Below, in pieces: positions 36,746 to 46,946 of a stretch of 64,000 bases of DNA. The position numbers and the translations under genes are program-made. Source of the stretch: an uncultured Gammaproteobacteria bacterium (GTDB taxonomy: Bacteria > Pseudomonadota > Gammaproteobacteria > Arenicellales > UBA868); NCBI GenBank assembly GCA_905612355.1, contig CAJQRU010000072.1:53185-117184 (forward strand). Direction: 5' to 3'. The notes under the pieces are model-generated. The model worked only from the letters and a program-made list of their open reading frames with translations, was not told where the DNA came from and made no database searches. Numbering within the stretch: position 1 is the first letter of the stretch; each line of letters opens with the position of its first letter.

Positions 36746-38146
36746 CTAGGTGTGAAAGTGAAAGTTCTGAATGCAAAAGCAATCCAGCAAGTCTCGTATA
36801 GAGGCCATATCAAGATGTCGATACTCGGGCGCGGTATAGATATCGGCTATTAGTGCTGGATCAACGCCCGAAGGAAGGAAGTCCAAGATATCTTTGACTT
36901 TATCTCGCATTTGTTGGTTGGTCAGAGGTAGCTCAGGATCTCCAGGACCACGTTCGACGCGGGAGGAAAATGTTTTCCCGTTCAACGTGGTAAGCGAGAC
37001 CGTGGCCGGTGCAGATACAGGATAATCGCGCGTGGCGTCTGAACATTCCTTAATCTGTATTAGATCACGCAATCGAGAGATAATCGGGTCGTCTCTCATA
37101 CCTGCGTTGAAGTCATTCAACTCTGGTTTTCCGTGGAGAATCGTAACGGCAGCCACATGCTGGAGACTAAAGCGACCGGCCGTTTCATGGGCTGGCGCAG
37201 CCTGATCGCATAACTTAATTGCCTCCGAGAAAGTGCTGATTTCTATCTTGGATATATCATCAGGAACGAAAGGCCCGTATTCCAGGAATAACTTCTGAAG
37301 TGCGAGTACGGTGGAATGAGTATGTCTACAGCAGGGCCACGGTTTAAGGCTAGTGTCCCAAAGAGACCATCGAGTCAGAGGCGCTTCCAGGAATGACGTT
37401 TCAGGGTCTGGGCAAGCCGCCGAAAAATATCCGTATTCTCCTTCGAGTACCGCGGATGGGCCACGTAGACCTGCCTGCGCGGCGGTTGCACAAAGATACC
37501 CAGACATAGCCGCGTGGCTTGAATGAAGTTGTTTTGTTTCGGTTGCCTCTGTACGGCATTCCCAAATACCGCCAGCCATAGAGCCCGCGTGCCCGAGTGC
37601 ATTTTGCATAATCGTTTTGCTATAGCCGTTTACGCGCACAGCGGTTGCCGTAGCAGCGAAGGTTCCGCAGGTGGCAGTTTTGTGCCAGTGCTGATAATGT
37701 TTTTTCCCGACGGCACTCCCCATCCGGGCCATCACTTCATAGCCCACGACTATTCCATCTAGAAAGTCTCGAATGCCCCGCTCTTCCTGTTGGGCGACTC
37801 CAAGTGCCACAGGTATAACGATCGGTCCTGGATGAGTTACAGACAATCTGTGATAGTCATCGAGTTCGGCCGCATTACCCAGAGCAGCATTGTGTATTAG
37901 TGCCGTCATGATGTCACAGTCGCCGATGCCCAGAGTGGTGGCGCGGCCACCAGAGCGGTTGTTTTTTGTCAGCGTTATGATGCCCGAGCCTACGTTCAGC
38001 TTGAGAGCGACTAATGAGGCTAACAGCCAATCAATAAAGTGCTGCAACGCACGGTCCCGTAGTTCGTCTTCAATAGGCGCTTGGCTCAGCTTTGTTAAAT
38101 GTTCAGAAAGAAACATATTGACACTCGCATCGTGGTCAGAGTTCAA
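36746..38146 (-). CDS. MmgE/PrpD family protein
   Basis: 'ALIHNAALGNAAELDDYHRLSVTHPGPIVIPVALGVAQ', 'FAATATAVRVNGYSKTIMQNALGHAGSMAGG', 'KPWPCCRHTHS'. Confidence 0.9.
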   Translation of the reverse strand: MNSDHDASVNMFLSEHLTKLSQAPIEDELRDRALQHFIDWLLASLVALKLNVGSGIITLTKNNRSGGRATTLGIGDCDIMTALIHNAALGNAAELDDYHRLSVTHPGPIVIPVALGVAQQEERGIRDFLDGIVVGYEVMARMGSAVGKKHYQHWHKTATCGTFAATATAVRVNGYSKTIMQNALGHAGSMAGGIWECRTEATETKQLHSSHAAMSGYLCATAAQAGLRGPSAVLEGEYGYFSAACPDPETSFLEAPLTRWSLWDTSLKPWPCCRHTHSTVLALQKLFLEYGPFVPDDISKIEISTFSEAIKLCDQAAPAHETAGRFSLQHVAAVTILHGKPELNDFNAGMRDDPIISRLRDLIQIKECSDATRDYPVSAPATVSLTTLNGKTFSSRVERGPGDPELPLTNQQMRDKVKDILDFLPSGVDPALIADIYTAPEYRHLDMASIRDLLDCFCIQNFHFHT

Positions 38147-38267
38147 CGTGGAAATGGGTTGTTACAGTCTTTTGGCTATGATTCAGTATCATATGTGGGT
38201 GGAACATCACTATTATCAATAGCGTCCTGCTCTGCTTCCCGAAGCAATCTTTGAAATCATCTAGGCG

Positions 38268-38804
38268 TTAGACGCGCGCTTCTTTTTCAACCTCAATTTG
38301 TAGCGTGTCATTAAAACGATTAAAGAAACCACATAGGGCCGTTCTCAGAACGAGTTCCACGATTTGGGCTTCCGTGAAATGCTCGCGCAGGTCAGCAAAC
38401 ATTTTGTCGCGAATTCGTCCAGGTGTGTTCGTGACCTGGACAGCGAAGTCGCGAACCAAGCAATCGAGATCATTCAGCCCAGGGCAGTCAGGGTTAAGAA
38501 TGTTTTCCACAGCTTCGGAGTCTAGCCCTTCGGCGATAAGACGGGGATCATGATGGACTACGCAGTAGTCACACTCATTAATTCGCGAAACGACAACCAA
38601 TGCGATTTCCAGATAACGTTGTGGTAGGCAGGCTTCCTCCTTGAGGTCAAGTAAAAGCCCCATGATATGTTTAAGGGCAGGGGGTCTTTGGGCAAAGATT
38701 TTTACTTGATTTGCAAATGGTCCGTATTCTGTGGAAAAGCGTCGGTAAATATCGTGTAGTTCATGGGGGACTTCTTCGAGAGTGATTTCTTTTACGCGCG
38801 GCAT
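38268..38804 (-). CDS. Carboxymuconolactone decarboxylase/AhpD-like protein
   Basis: 'LEIALVVVSRINECDYCVVHHDPRL' (CxxC and downstream His of the AhpD core). Confidence 0.85.
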   Translation of the reverse strand: MPRVKEITLEEVPHELHDIYRRFSTEYGPFANQVKIFAQRPPALKHIMGLLLDLKEEACLPQRYLEIALVVVSRINECDYCVVHHDPRLIAEGLDSEAVENILNPDCPGLNDLDCLVRDFAVQVTNTPGRIRDKMFADLREHFTEAQIVELVLRTALCGFFNRFNDTLQIEVEKEARV

Positions 38805-38840
38805 AGTGTGTGCTCCGTAGGCGGTTATTGATTGTTTCGG

Positions 38841-39812
38841 CTACGTCTTCTCTACCGCTTCTAATGTTTCGTAATCAGTAAGGTGGCCATGCAATGAACG
38901 GATAGAGCGCGCGCTAGTCGCTTTAACTAGTAACGTGATGGCAGCGTTATAAGGTAATTCCATCCCGAGGAGTCTACCCTCTCGCACTGCAGCACCATTC
39001 AGTGCGTCAATCTCTGTCAGGACCCCGTTTTCCATATGCTGAAGCATAGAGGGTTTGTTGAATATAGTTCCACTGAATGCTGCGATGGTTGAGCGAATAT
39101 CGGGATCACGCAAGCTTATTTGTTTGGCTTGCAGAAGTGACAGGATTTCGTCAACGATGACTCCTTGAAAAATCTTTGCATCGGTATTATTTCCAATTTC
39201 ACCTGTGCGAAATCCAGTCAAAGCACAAATAGGATTAACAGCGCAATTTAATACAAACTTTGTCCAAATCACGGCTTCAATATCACTGACTAAATCCACG
39301 TTAAACCCGGCGTTCGAGAGCATGATTTGAAGGCGACGTGCGCGCTCGGAAATATCACCGTTCAATTCACCAATCCATGTTGTGTTGGCGTTGGTATGAA
39401 CTGAGTGCCCAGGGGCATCAAGGCGCGCGCTATGGTAACTGATGCCACCGAGAACGCGGTCATTACCAAGCGTCTCCTGCAGGATATTGACATTACCGAT
39501 ACCGTTTTGAAATGTGACTACAAAACCATCCTCTTTTAACCATCGTTTGGCATGTTGCGCGGCTTCCGCCGTATTATTAGTGTCAGTATGAATAAAGGCC
39601 ACGTCGACGGGCTCGAGCTGACTTGGGTCACATTCGGCATGCAGTTTGACAAAATGATCTCCTGTGAGACCGCTCAAGTGAAACCCGCGCTCCTGGATGG
39701 CAGATAGGGCATGTGGATTTTTTTCCACCATCGATACTTGCACTCCTGACAGTGCCAGTTGTACTCCGTAGAGGCCGCCCATAGCGCCGGCTCCGATGAC
39801 TCCGACTTTCAT
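38841..39812 (-). CDS. Ketopantoate reductase (ApbA/PanE) family
   Basis: 'KVGVIGAGAMGGLYGVQLALSGVQV', 'VTFQNGIGNVNILQETLGNDRVLGGI', 'KFVLNCAVNPICALTG'. Confidence 0.9.
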   Translation of the reverse strand: MKVGVIGAGAMGGLYGVQLALSGVQVSMVEKNPHALSAIQERGFHLSGLTGDHFVKLHAECDPSQLEPVDVAFIHTDTNNTAEAAQHAKRWLKEDGFVVTFQNGIGNVNILQETLGNDRVLGGISYHSARLDAPGHSVHTNANTTWIGELNGDISERARRLQIMLSNAGFNVDLVSDIEAVIWTKFVLNCAVNPICALTGFRTGEIGNNTDAKIFQGVIVDEILSLLQAKQISLRDPDIRSTIAAFSGTIFNKPSMLQHMENGVLTEIDALNGAAVREGRLLGMELPYNAAITLLVKATSARSIRSLHGHLTDYETLEAVEKT

Positions 39813-40690
39813 TAACTGTCGACCCTGTGTTTCGTAAATTCATAGATCCGGGTCGCATCAGCTCCCGGTTCTGTTTGGTTGAAAGAACGCCATTGGTTAA
39901 CAATGGTGTTGGCTACCTCGCTGGCGGTGTCGGATTTCTCGCACCCTTCAAGAAAAAGTTCGATGTCTTTTAGCATGAGTGAATTGGTGAATCCGGCATC
40001 ATATTGTCCCGTTACGATCTGGCTTGGAAATTTGTCGCGGCTGGCAGAGTTCACACCGGTTGAGACATTAATAACGTCGCACATCTGCTGAATATCAAGA
40101 CCTTGGTTGACGCCATAAAGAATTGCTTCGCTGGTTGCTGCCAGTGCTGTCGCTGAGAGAAAGTTGTTAAGCACTTTCATTACCTGTGCTTGTCCGGGGT
40201 TGGGTCCAATGTAAAACTGATTTGCCGTGAACGTTTTCAGAAAATGAAGAACTGCCTGAAACAAGGTGTTGTCTCCAGCACACATGATGGAAAGCGACCC
40301 CGCTCTCGCACCCCTTACGCCACCTGACACGGGGCTGTCGAGATAAAGGCCTTTATGCGGCTTCAGAGCGGCTGCGATCGAAGTACTATTTTGTGGGCCG
40401 ATCGTGGATGTATCGATTACAGTGAATTCATTTAACGGAGGCACCGAGATTAGTTGCGATGTGACGGCTGACACTGCGTTGGAATCCGGAAGGCTCAGGA
40501 GCACAGTCGAGGCGGACCGTTGTACTTCTTGAATGGATTTGCAGGATACCCACAATCCTTGAGTGTTGAGTTTTTCGTTATCGGTATCGTAAGCAAATAC
40601 CTCAAAACCGCCGTTAGCCAAATGTTCTGCGATAGGTCTTCCCATATTGCCCAAGCCAATGACGCCGATATTGTTGTCTTTGATAGTCAC
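39812..40690 (-). CDS. 3-hydroxyisobutyrate dehydrogenase/6-phosphogluconate dehydrogenase-like oxidoreductase
   Basis: 'IGVIGLGNMGRPIAEHLANGGFEVFAYD', 'YLDSPVSGGVRGARAGSLSIMCAG', 'GQAQVMKVLNNFLSATALAATSEA'. Confidence 0.93.
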   Translation of the reverse strand: MTIKDNNIGVIGLGNMGRPIAEHLANGGFEVFAYDTDNEKLNTQGLWVSCKSIQEVQRSASTVLLSLPDSNAVSAVTSQLISVPPLNEFTVIDTSTIGPQNSTSIAAALKPHKGLYLDSPVSGGVRGARAGSLSIMCAGDNTLFQAVLHFLKTFTANQFYIGPNPGQAQVMKVLNNFLSATALAATSEAILYGVNQGLDIQQMCDVINVSTGVNSASRDKFPSQIVTGQYDAGFTNSLMLKDIELFLEGCEKSDTASEVANTIVNQWRSFNQTEPGADATRIYEFTKHRVDS

Positions 40691-40781
40691 GATGCCTTGT
40701 CCTGGTGTGAGGAAGTGGGTAACGTCAAGATTGTCATGTTAATGAACACGAACATCTTGTGTTGCGTGGGAGGATGTATTC

Positions 40782-41612
40782 ATGGGTGAGAATGATGTCT
40801 ACGAAGTATACGCTGTCTGTTATGCCATTCGACACGAAAGAAGGCGAGCAGAAAACCATATCATGGTCGCATCATCTGACCCGATTCATGATGGGTTAGA
40901 ACCACTCGCATACTTTATTTGGGCTATCCGAAACGCTCATCGGACGATCGTTGTTGATACAGGGTTTGATGAGAAAGAAGCCGAAAGACGCCGCCAGGCG
41001 TCCGGAAATGTTTGGACATGTGATTTCCGGCGTTCACCGGCAGCGAGCCTGTCCCTGATCGGTATTGACTCCCATACGATTGAAGATGTCGTAGTCACTC
41101 ATTTGCATTACGACCACGCGGGCACTTTGTATGATTTCCCGCGCGCCAGATTTCATTTACAGGAACGTGAAATACAGTATGCAACGGGGCCGCATATGAC
41201 ACAGAAGTTTTTTTCCGGCGCCTATACGGTGAATCATATTGTCGATGTTGTAAGAAATGTATTTGAAGGGCGGGTCGTGTTCCATAATGGTGATGATGAG
41301 ATAGCTCCCGGGGTCTCTGTACACCACATTGGTGGTCATACGATGGGCATACAATGTGTTCGTGTGAAAACACGTAAAGGATGGGTAGTGTTAGCAAGTG
41401 ATGTTAGTCACTTTTATGAAAATTATGAGAAACGATCACCGTTCCCGATTGTTTATAACGTTGCCGACATGCTTAAGGGCTTCCAGCGCCTGGAAATACT
41501 CGCGGGAGAAGATGGAATTATTGTGCCCGGACATGACCCCCTGGTATTGAAGCGATTTCCCGCCGCCAGCAAGTCTAGTGCGGGCATCGTCGTAAGACTC
41601 GATGCAGACTAG
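40782..41612 (+). CDS. Metallo-beta-lactamase-fold hydrolase (AHL-lactonase-like)
   Basis: Metal motif 'VVVTHLHYDHAGTLYDFP', 'VHHIGGHTMGIQCVRV', 'LASDVSHFYENYEKRSPFPIVYN'. Confidence 0.88.
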   Translation: MGENDVYEVYAVCYAIRHERRRAENHIMVASSDPIHDGLEPLAYFIWAIRNAHRTIVVDTGFDEKEAERRRQASGNVWTCDFRRSPAASLSLIGIDSHTIEDVVVTHLHYDHAGTLYDFPRARFHLQEREIQYATGPHMTQKFFSGAYTVNHIVDVVRNVFEGRVVFHNGDDEIAPGVSVHHIGGHTMGIQCVRVKTRKGWVVLASDVSHFYENYEKRSPFPIVYNVADMLKGFQRLEILAGEDGIIVPGHDPLVLKRFPAASKSSAGIVVRLDAD

Positions 41613-41668
41613 ACTGGAATCCGATACTTGTTGCGTTCTAATAACCGAACTTATAAGGGATTTGTTAA

Positions 41669-42436
41669 ATGACACCACTTCTATCATTTGATGACACTAT
41701 CGCAGTAATCACATTGAATCGCCCGGAAGCATTGAACGCATTGTCGTTTGATATCATGTCCGCGTTAGATGAATTATTAGTCAAAGTTGATCGATCTGAT
41801 GCCCGTGGACTTATTATCACGGGTGCAGGAGCTAAAGCATTTTCTGCGGGTGCCGATATCGGCGAATTACGCAAGCGCAGCATGCGGGAACAGCAACAGA
41901 GCACACAATTTGGTCAATCTGTGTTTCAGCGATTGGAGCAACTTCGTCAACCATCTATCGCATTGATGAATGGGTACGCTTTTGGGGGAGGGCTTGAGCT
42001 CGCAATGGCGTGCACTTTTCGCATTGCACAGAAGAACGCAAAAATGGGTTTGCCCGAAATCAAGTTAGGATTGATACCGGGTTATGGCGGAACACAACGT
42101 CTGCCGCGTCTGATCGGGCAGGGTCGCGCAATGGAGATAATTTTAAGTGGTCGAACCGTTGAAGCAATCGAAGCCCAGCAGATCGGCCTCGTGAATCAGT
42201 TGGTTGAGGAGGCATCAATTGAGATCGCGAAGGATTTCCTGAAGCCTATGTTGGGATTTAGCCAAGTTGCTCTCAATCTCGCTCGCTCAGCAGTTCTCAG
42301 GGCGTTCGACAAATCGTTACTTGACGGACAGGCCATTGAGAATGATCTTTCAACCCTTGCGTTTCAAAGTGAGGATTCTGAGGAAGGCATGATGGCATTC
42401 CTGGAAAAACGTAAAGCGATCTTTAATGATGCCTAG
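41669..42436 (+). CDS. Enoyl-CoA hydratase/isomerase
   Basis: 'ITLNRPEALNALSFDIMSALDELL', 'GAGAKAFSAGADIGEL', 'NGYAFGGGLELAMACTFRIA'. Confidence 0.95.
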   Translation: MTPLLSFDDTIAVITLNRPEALNALSFDIMSALDELLVKVDRSDARGLIITGAGAKAFSAGADIGELRKRSMREQQQSTQFGQSVFQRLEQLRQPSIALMNGYAFGGGLELAMACTFRIAQKNAKMGLPEIKLGLIPGYGGTQRLPRLIGQGRAMEIILSGRTVEAIEAQQIGLVNQLVEEASIEIAKDFLKPMLGFSQVALNLARSAVLRAFDKSLLDGQAIENDLSTLAFQSEDSEEGMMAFLEKRKAIFNDA

Positions 42437-43136
42437 GTTGCGCGCCATCGTTACTGGTGCAAGTCGTGGTATAGGGGCTGCAATTGTGCAAGATATTAGT
42501 TCCCGAGGATATGAGAGTTTTGGGTTATCGAGGAGTGGTACTGCGGTGGCCGGTACTGGGATGGTTTGCGATGTATCAGACGAAGATCAAATAAAACGGG
42601 TATTCGCCTCTATTGTTGCAGGCGGCCCAGTCGATTTGCTTGTCAATAATGCAGGTGCGTATATGGCACGGCGCTCTGCTGAGCTTACGGCTAAAGAATA
42701 CAATGCCGTCATGAATTTAAATGCAACAAGCATGATGATCGCGTGCCGAGAAATCTATCCCTCTATGCAAGACAATGGCGGAGGATTGGTCATCAATATG
42801 GGCTCGTTTTTCGATCGATTAGGGGTCCCGGGAAGTGTGGCCTATTGTGCGTCTAAGGCCGCGGTCGGCGCGATGACACGCTGTTTAGCTGTCGAATGGG
42901 CACCACATGGTATTTACATCATCAATGTGGCGCCTGGTTACGTCGAAACCGATTTAAGTTCGGATTATCTTGCAAACAATAAAAACAGAAAGTGGCTGAA
43001 TACCCGTATCCCGATTGGAAGGCCGGCCCACCCCAATGAGGTGGCGAAGCTGGTTGGACAACTGGTGGAGTCCGGGGGTGCTTTATTAACGGGTCAGACA
43101 ATTTATATGGATGGCGCTCATGCCATTAATCAATAA
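42426..43136 (+). CDS. Short-chain dehydrogenase/reductase
   Basis: 'AIVTGASRGIGAAI', 'VNNAGAYM', 'YCASKAAVGAMTRCLAVEW'. Confidence 0.93.
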   Translation: MMPRLRAIVTGASRGIGAAIVQDISSRGYESFGLSRSGTAVAGTGMVCDVSDEDQIKRVFASIVAGGPVDLLVNNAGAYMARRSAELTAKEYNAVMNLNATSMMIACREIYPSMQDNGGGLVINMGSFFDRLGVPGSVAYCASKAAVGAMTRCLAVEWAPHGIYIINVAPGYVETDLSSDYLANNKNRKWLNTRIPIGRPAHPNEVAKLVGQLVESGGALLTGQTIYMDGAHAINQ

Positions 43137-43170
43137 ATAAATAAATACAGAGCAACGGAGGAGTAAGGCG

Positions 43171-43965
43171 ATGTCGTCGATGGATAAAGTTGCCGTCGTA
43201 ACCGGGGGTGCCAGTGGAATAGGTGAGGGCTGCGTCCGCAAACTGGTGTCGCTCGGATATTTGGTTGAGATCCTTGATCAAGAAAGCGAGCAATCGGCCC
43301 GATTGGTCAATGAGTTGAACTCATCGAGCTTGCGGACAAAGTACCACGTTGTTGATGTTGCCGATGCGCATAGTGTGGATGAATGCGCGCAACAAATTTG
43401 GGGGGAGCACGGGCGAATCGATGTTTTGGTTACGTCTGCAGGAATTCTTGAGAGCAGCGCTAATATTCTTGATATGGATATGGTGAGTCATGATCGAGTA
43501 TGGCAAATCAATTACCACGGTACGGTTCACTGTGTTCGTTCTTTTGGGAAAATCATGCGTGCGGCGTTGCGGGGGGCCATCGTAACCGTTGGTTCAACGA
43601 CTAGTTTTGTTGCGTTTCCATTGCCAGCTTACTGTCCCGGAAAAACCGCGATACGTCGATTGACTGAAATACTAGCAGTGGAACTGGGACGTTTTGGGAT
43701 ACGGGTTAACGGTGTGGCACCGACCTATGTCATCACGCCCGCGATGCAGGCCAAAATCGACGCCGGTGAACGAGATCCAGAAGTGCTGCGGAATTCAGGA
43801 GCGCTCAATATGTTGGTTGAACCTCACCATGTTGCGGATGCAGTCGCATTTTTGTGTTCAGACGCTGCAACCGCCATCACCGGCGTCATGTTGCCCGTTG
43901 ACGCGGGCTTCCATGCCGCTATTCCCTACCGGACATACGCAGGGGGGGTGCCGTGGAAGGAATAA
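43171..43965 (+). CDS. Short-chain dehydrogenase/reductase
   Basis: 'AVVTGGASGIGEGC', 'VTSAGILESS', 'YCPGKTAIRRLTEILAVELG'. Confidence 0.92.
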   Translation: MSSMDKVAVVTGGASGIGEGCVRKLVSLGYLVEILDQESEQSARLVNELNSSSLRTKYHVVDVADAHSVDECAQQIWGEHGRIDVLVTSAGILESSANILDMDMVSHDRVWQINYHGTVHCVRSFGKIMRAALRGAIVTVGSTTSFVAFPLPAYCPGKTAIRRLTEILAVELGRFGIRVNGVAPTYVITPAMQAKIDAGERDPEVLRNSGALNMLVEPHHVADAVAFLCSDAATAITGVMLPVDAGFHAAIPYRTYAGGVPWKE

Positions 43966-44618
43966 ACCCACAAACCGGCGTATTGGCCCTGTGGAATGAT
44001 TGTGCCGTGGGCCACGAGGAGTTATACGATAAGTGGTATCACGATGAGCATTTTTTTGACCGAGTCAGTATTAAAGGGTTCCGATTGGGGCGCCGTTATG
44101 AATCTTTAGGCACGAATCCACAATTTTTTACCTACTATGAAACTGAATCCACTGACGTATTGTTTTCATCGGCCTATCAGGCGCAGCTAGATCAACCGTC
44201 CTTGTTGACCAAAGAAGTGATGGCCGGTATGTTTATCAATGTCACTCGAACGGTCTGTTCCTGTGTGCAACGTTCTGGCCGAGAGCGGGGTGGTTTTGTT
44301 GTCACCATGAGTACTCGAGAGCACGGCAAAGAGGAGGAATTTAAAACAATGGCACTGTTGTTCGGCGAGCTTTCGGGGGTCGTAAGAACGGAAGTATGGA
44401 TGCGGGTTATGGACTCAACACACTCGCATACTAGACCTCGAAAAGAAGAACAAATTCGAGGCCAAGATCAAACGGTAGAGTCGTGTTTGGTGCTTCATTT
44501 AACACGTGAAGATGATGCACGAAGAGTCAGCGATTTACTGGCGAGTAAAAACAATACGGATTCTGATATTGATGGTTACCGTTTGTTGAGCGAACTTCGC
44601 CATGAGGATTGCGGGTGA
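43953..44618 (+). CDS. DUF4286-like (dimeric alpha-beta barrel) protein of unknown function
   Basis: 'LALWNDCAVGHEELYDKWYHDEHFFDRVSIKGFRLGRRYESL'; GTG start overlapping preceding SDR stop. Confidence 0.65.
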   Translation: MEGINPQTGVLALWNDCAVGHEELYDKWYHDEHFFDRVSIKGFRLGRRYESLGTNPQFFTYYETESTDVLFSSAYQAQLDQPSLLTKEVMAGMFINVTRTVCSCVQRSGRERGGFVVTMSTREHGKEEEFKTMALLFGELSGVVRTEVWMRVMDSTHSHTRPRKEEQIRGQDQTVESCLVLHLTREDDARRVSDLLASKNNTDSDIDGYRLLSELRHEDCG

Positions 44619-44685
44619 ACAGTGTGTTTTAGAAGGTGCTGTGTTGGTAGTGTATGCACCGTGTACAACAGTGGTGGAGAACAAA

Positions 44686-46071
44686 ATGATCGATAATCCT
44701 TATGAAAGCATCAGCACTCAAGCGGAAAAAATACTTCGCCACGAGTTAACATCAAGTGAGCTAGTCGAGCAGTGTTGCGAGCGTATTGGGATGTTGGATT
44801 CTCGACTGGGTGCGTTCCAGTTATTGTGCCTCGAGCAGGCTCGTGTGGCGGGGCAGGCGGTCGACCAGGCCATTGCAAGCGGCCACAGAATAGGGCCTTT
44901 CCATGGAATCCCTTTCGCGCTAAAGGACATCATTGATGTCGATGGTTTGGTTACGACCGCCGGTTGTCAGTTGCGCAAAACACACATCGCTCGCCAGAGT
45001 GCGACTATCGCTCGGCGACTCCTTGCCGCTGGCGGTGTTTTTCTTGGTAAAACGAAAACCGTGGAATTCGCCTTCGGTGGCTGGGGAACTAACCAGAAAA
45101 TGGGCACTCCATGGAACCCGTGGGATTTGAATCGTCAGCGCACGCCTGGGGGCTCATCCAGCGGATCCGGAGTTGCGGTGTCTGCAGGACTAGCGGGCTG
45201 TGCCGTGGGTACCGATACCGGTGGGTCAGTTCGACTGCCAGCGGCAATGTGTGGCATCGTGGGTCTGAAGGTCTCGCAGGGAGTATTGCCCCTCGATGGC
45301 ATTGTCCCGTTGTCACATACCCTCGACACACCCGGACCCATGGCTCGGTGGGTCAGTGACGTTGCCTTGATGTATGAGACCTTATTGGGTCGAAACCCGG
45401 CGGCCGTCGACCAGGATCGCAAAGAAGACAAGGGGCTTTGGTATGAACTGAAACGAGGCATTGACGGCATGTTGTTGGGTGAACTATCGCGGACTGAACG
45501 CGAAGGCGTTGCGGCTGACGTTCTCACACTGTATGACGATGCCCTCGAGTTGCTGCGGCAACACGGTGCACGGATTGAAGCATTTGAACCATCACAATCT
45601 TTCGATGACTTAAAACACGCCTCGGGGGTCATCATGGCGGCTGAAGGGTACTATCACCACGGCGCCCTTTATGCGGACGAAACCGCGCTCCTTGATGAGG
45701 ATGTACGCCCGCGGATGTTGGCGGGGGCCAGGATCAGCGCGAGTGAATATATCGACGCATTGTGCCAAAGAAAAAAAGACCAAGCCGTTTTGGGAAAACA
45801 GGTGGCGCGTTTTGATGCCATCGTGACACCGACCACACCAACCACTGCCCGGCCGATACAGTCGTTAGACCAAAGCGTTACCCCTGCGTACTTCACACGG
45901 GCTGCCAATTACCTCGGTCTGTGTGGGCTGTCCCTTCCCATGGGTTTTACCCCAGAGGGCCTGCCGGGCGGGTTACAAATTCTGAGCTCCGCACATCAGG
46001 AAGCCACCGTGCTTCGAATTGGCGCTGAGTATGAACGTCGGAGGCCGCCAGCGGGCGGGCCTCCTTTATGA
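44686..46071 (+). CDS. Amidase-signature family amidase (GatA-like)
   Basis: 'FHGIPFALKDIIDVDGLVTTAG', 'TPGGSSSGSGVAVSAGLAGCAVGTDTGGSVRLPAAMCGIVGLK'; start at internal Met of ORF 44602-46071. Confidence 0.95.
   Translation: MIDNPYESISTQAEKILRHELTSSELVEQCCERIGMLDSRLGAFQLLCLEQARVAGQAVDQAIASGHRIGPFHGIPFALKDIIDVDGLVTTAGCQLRKTHIARQSATIARRLLAAGGVFLGKTKTVEFAFGGWGTNQKMGTPWNPWDLNRQRTPGGSSSGSGVAVSAGLAGCAVGTDTGGSVRLPAAMCGIVGLKVSQGVLPLDGIVPLSHTLDTPGPMARWVSDVALMYETLLGRNPAAVDQDRKEDKGLWYELKRGIDGMLLGELSRTEREGVAADVLTLYDDALELLRQHGARIEAFEPSQSFDDLKHASGVIMAAEGYYHHGALYADETALLDEDVRPRMLAGARISASEYIDALCQRKKDQAVLGKQVARFDAIVTPTTPTTARPIQSLDQSVTPAYFTRAANYLGLCGLSLPMGFTPEGLPGGLQILSSAHQEATVLRIGAEYERRRPPAGGPPL
46040..46064. 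terminator. Candidate terminator hairpin GGAGGCC-N11-GGCCTCC at the convergent junction
   Basis: Perfect 7-bp inverted repeat within the last codons of the amidase, followed by a short T run; converges on the SDR end at 46087. Confidence 0.45.
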
Positions 46072-46086
46072 GCACCGGGGTAAGTG

Positions 46087-46857
46087 TTATTTAGAAACGA
46101 ATCCTCCATCGACGGGTAAGGCCACGCCCGTGATGTAAGACGCTTCATCTGATAGTAGAAACAAGGCCGCATTAGCGACTTCCTCTGCGGTGCCTACACG
46201 TTTCAAGGGGATATTTCCTTTCATCATTTCTAAATTGGCCTCTTTATCCGCATTTTGGTCGGGCCGTGCCATAAAGACATTTAACATTGGCGTGTCGATC
46301 GGGCCCGGACAAACACTATTTACTCGGATGCCATCGCCAGCGAGACGACCCGCCAGAGATGCCATGAGCCCATTAACCGCCCATTTGGCGGCTGAATAAA
46401 CGGGGCTGAACGGTGATCCAATGAGTCCGGCGATGGATGCAGTAAATAAAATACTGCCTCCTCCGCGAGATTGCATCGCTGGAATCGCGGCACCTGTCGT
46501 CCGAAAGACCGATCGAAGATTCAGGTCCATGGTGATCTCATAATCTGCCGCGTCAAGATCCTCAACTCGGGAATAGCCGGGATGACCCACATGATTCCAA
46601 AGAAGATCCAGGCCCCCATAATGTTGTACCGTATCCGTAACTATTCGAGCACACTCAGTGTCATCAGTGAGATCGGCACAAATTCCAATCGCATCGTGTC
46701 CGGCGTCTGTGAGACCTTTAACGACGGTGTTAAGGTTTTTTTCGTCAACATCTACTGCCACAACTTGGGCGCCCTCATGAGCAAATCGAGTAACGCCCGC
46801 CCGACCCATACCGGATGCCGCCGCGGTAACCAACGCGATTTTTTTGTTGAGCCGCAT
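46087..46857 (-). CDS. Short-chain dehydrogenase/reductase
   Basis: 'ALVTAAASGMGRAGV', 'YSAAKWAVNGLMASLAGRLAGDGIRVNSVCPGPIDTPM', 'YITGVALPVDGGF'. Confidence 0.94.
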   Translation of the reverse strand: MRLNKKIALVTAAASGMGRAGVTRFAHEGAQVVAVDVDEKNLNTVVKGLTDAGHDAIGICADLTDDTECARIVTDTVQHYGGLDLLWNHVGHPGYSRVEDLDAADYEITMDLNLRSVFRTTGAAIPAMQSRGGGSILFTASIAGLIGSPFSPVYSAAKWAVNGLMASLAGRLAGDGIRVNSVCPGPIDTPMLNVFMARPDQNADKEANLEMMKGNIPLKRVGTAEEVANAALFLLSDEASYITGVALPVDGGFVSK

Positions 46858-46946
46858 ATTACATTTCTCCGATATTTTAGTGGACCATCATGGGAATTCT
46901 GCCACCGCTGCGCTTAGAGGGATAAATCTTTGTCTAACAGCAGGTT

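Noticed and set aside
36741-36846. Possible fusion of FAD oxidoreductase and MmgE/PrpD genes (ORF overlap)
   Set aside because: Overlap disappears when the internal Met at 36741 is used as start
43132-43147. Tetranucleotide repeat (AATA)4 after the SDR stop
   Set aside because: Intergenic, gives stops in several frames; no evidence for phase variation
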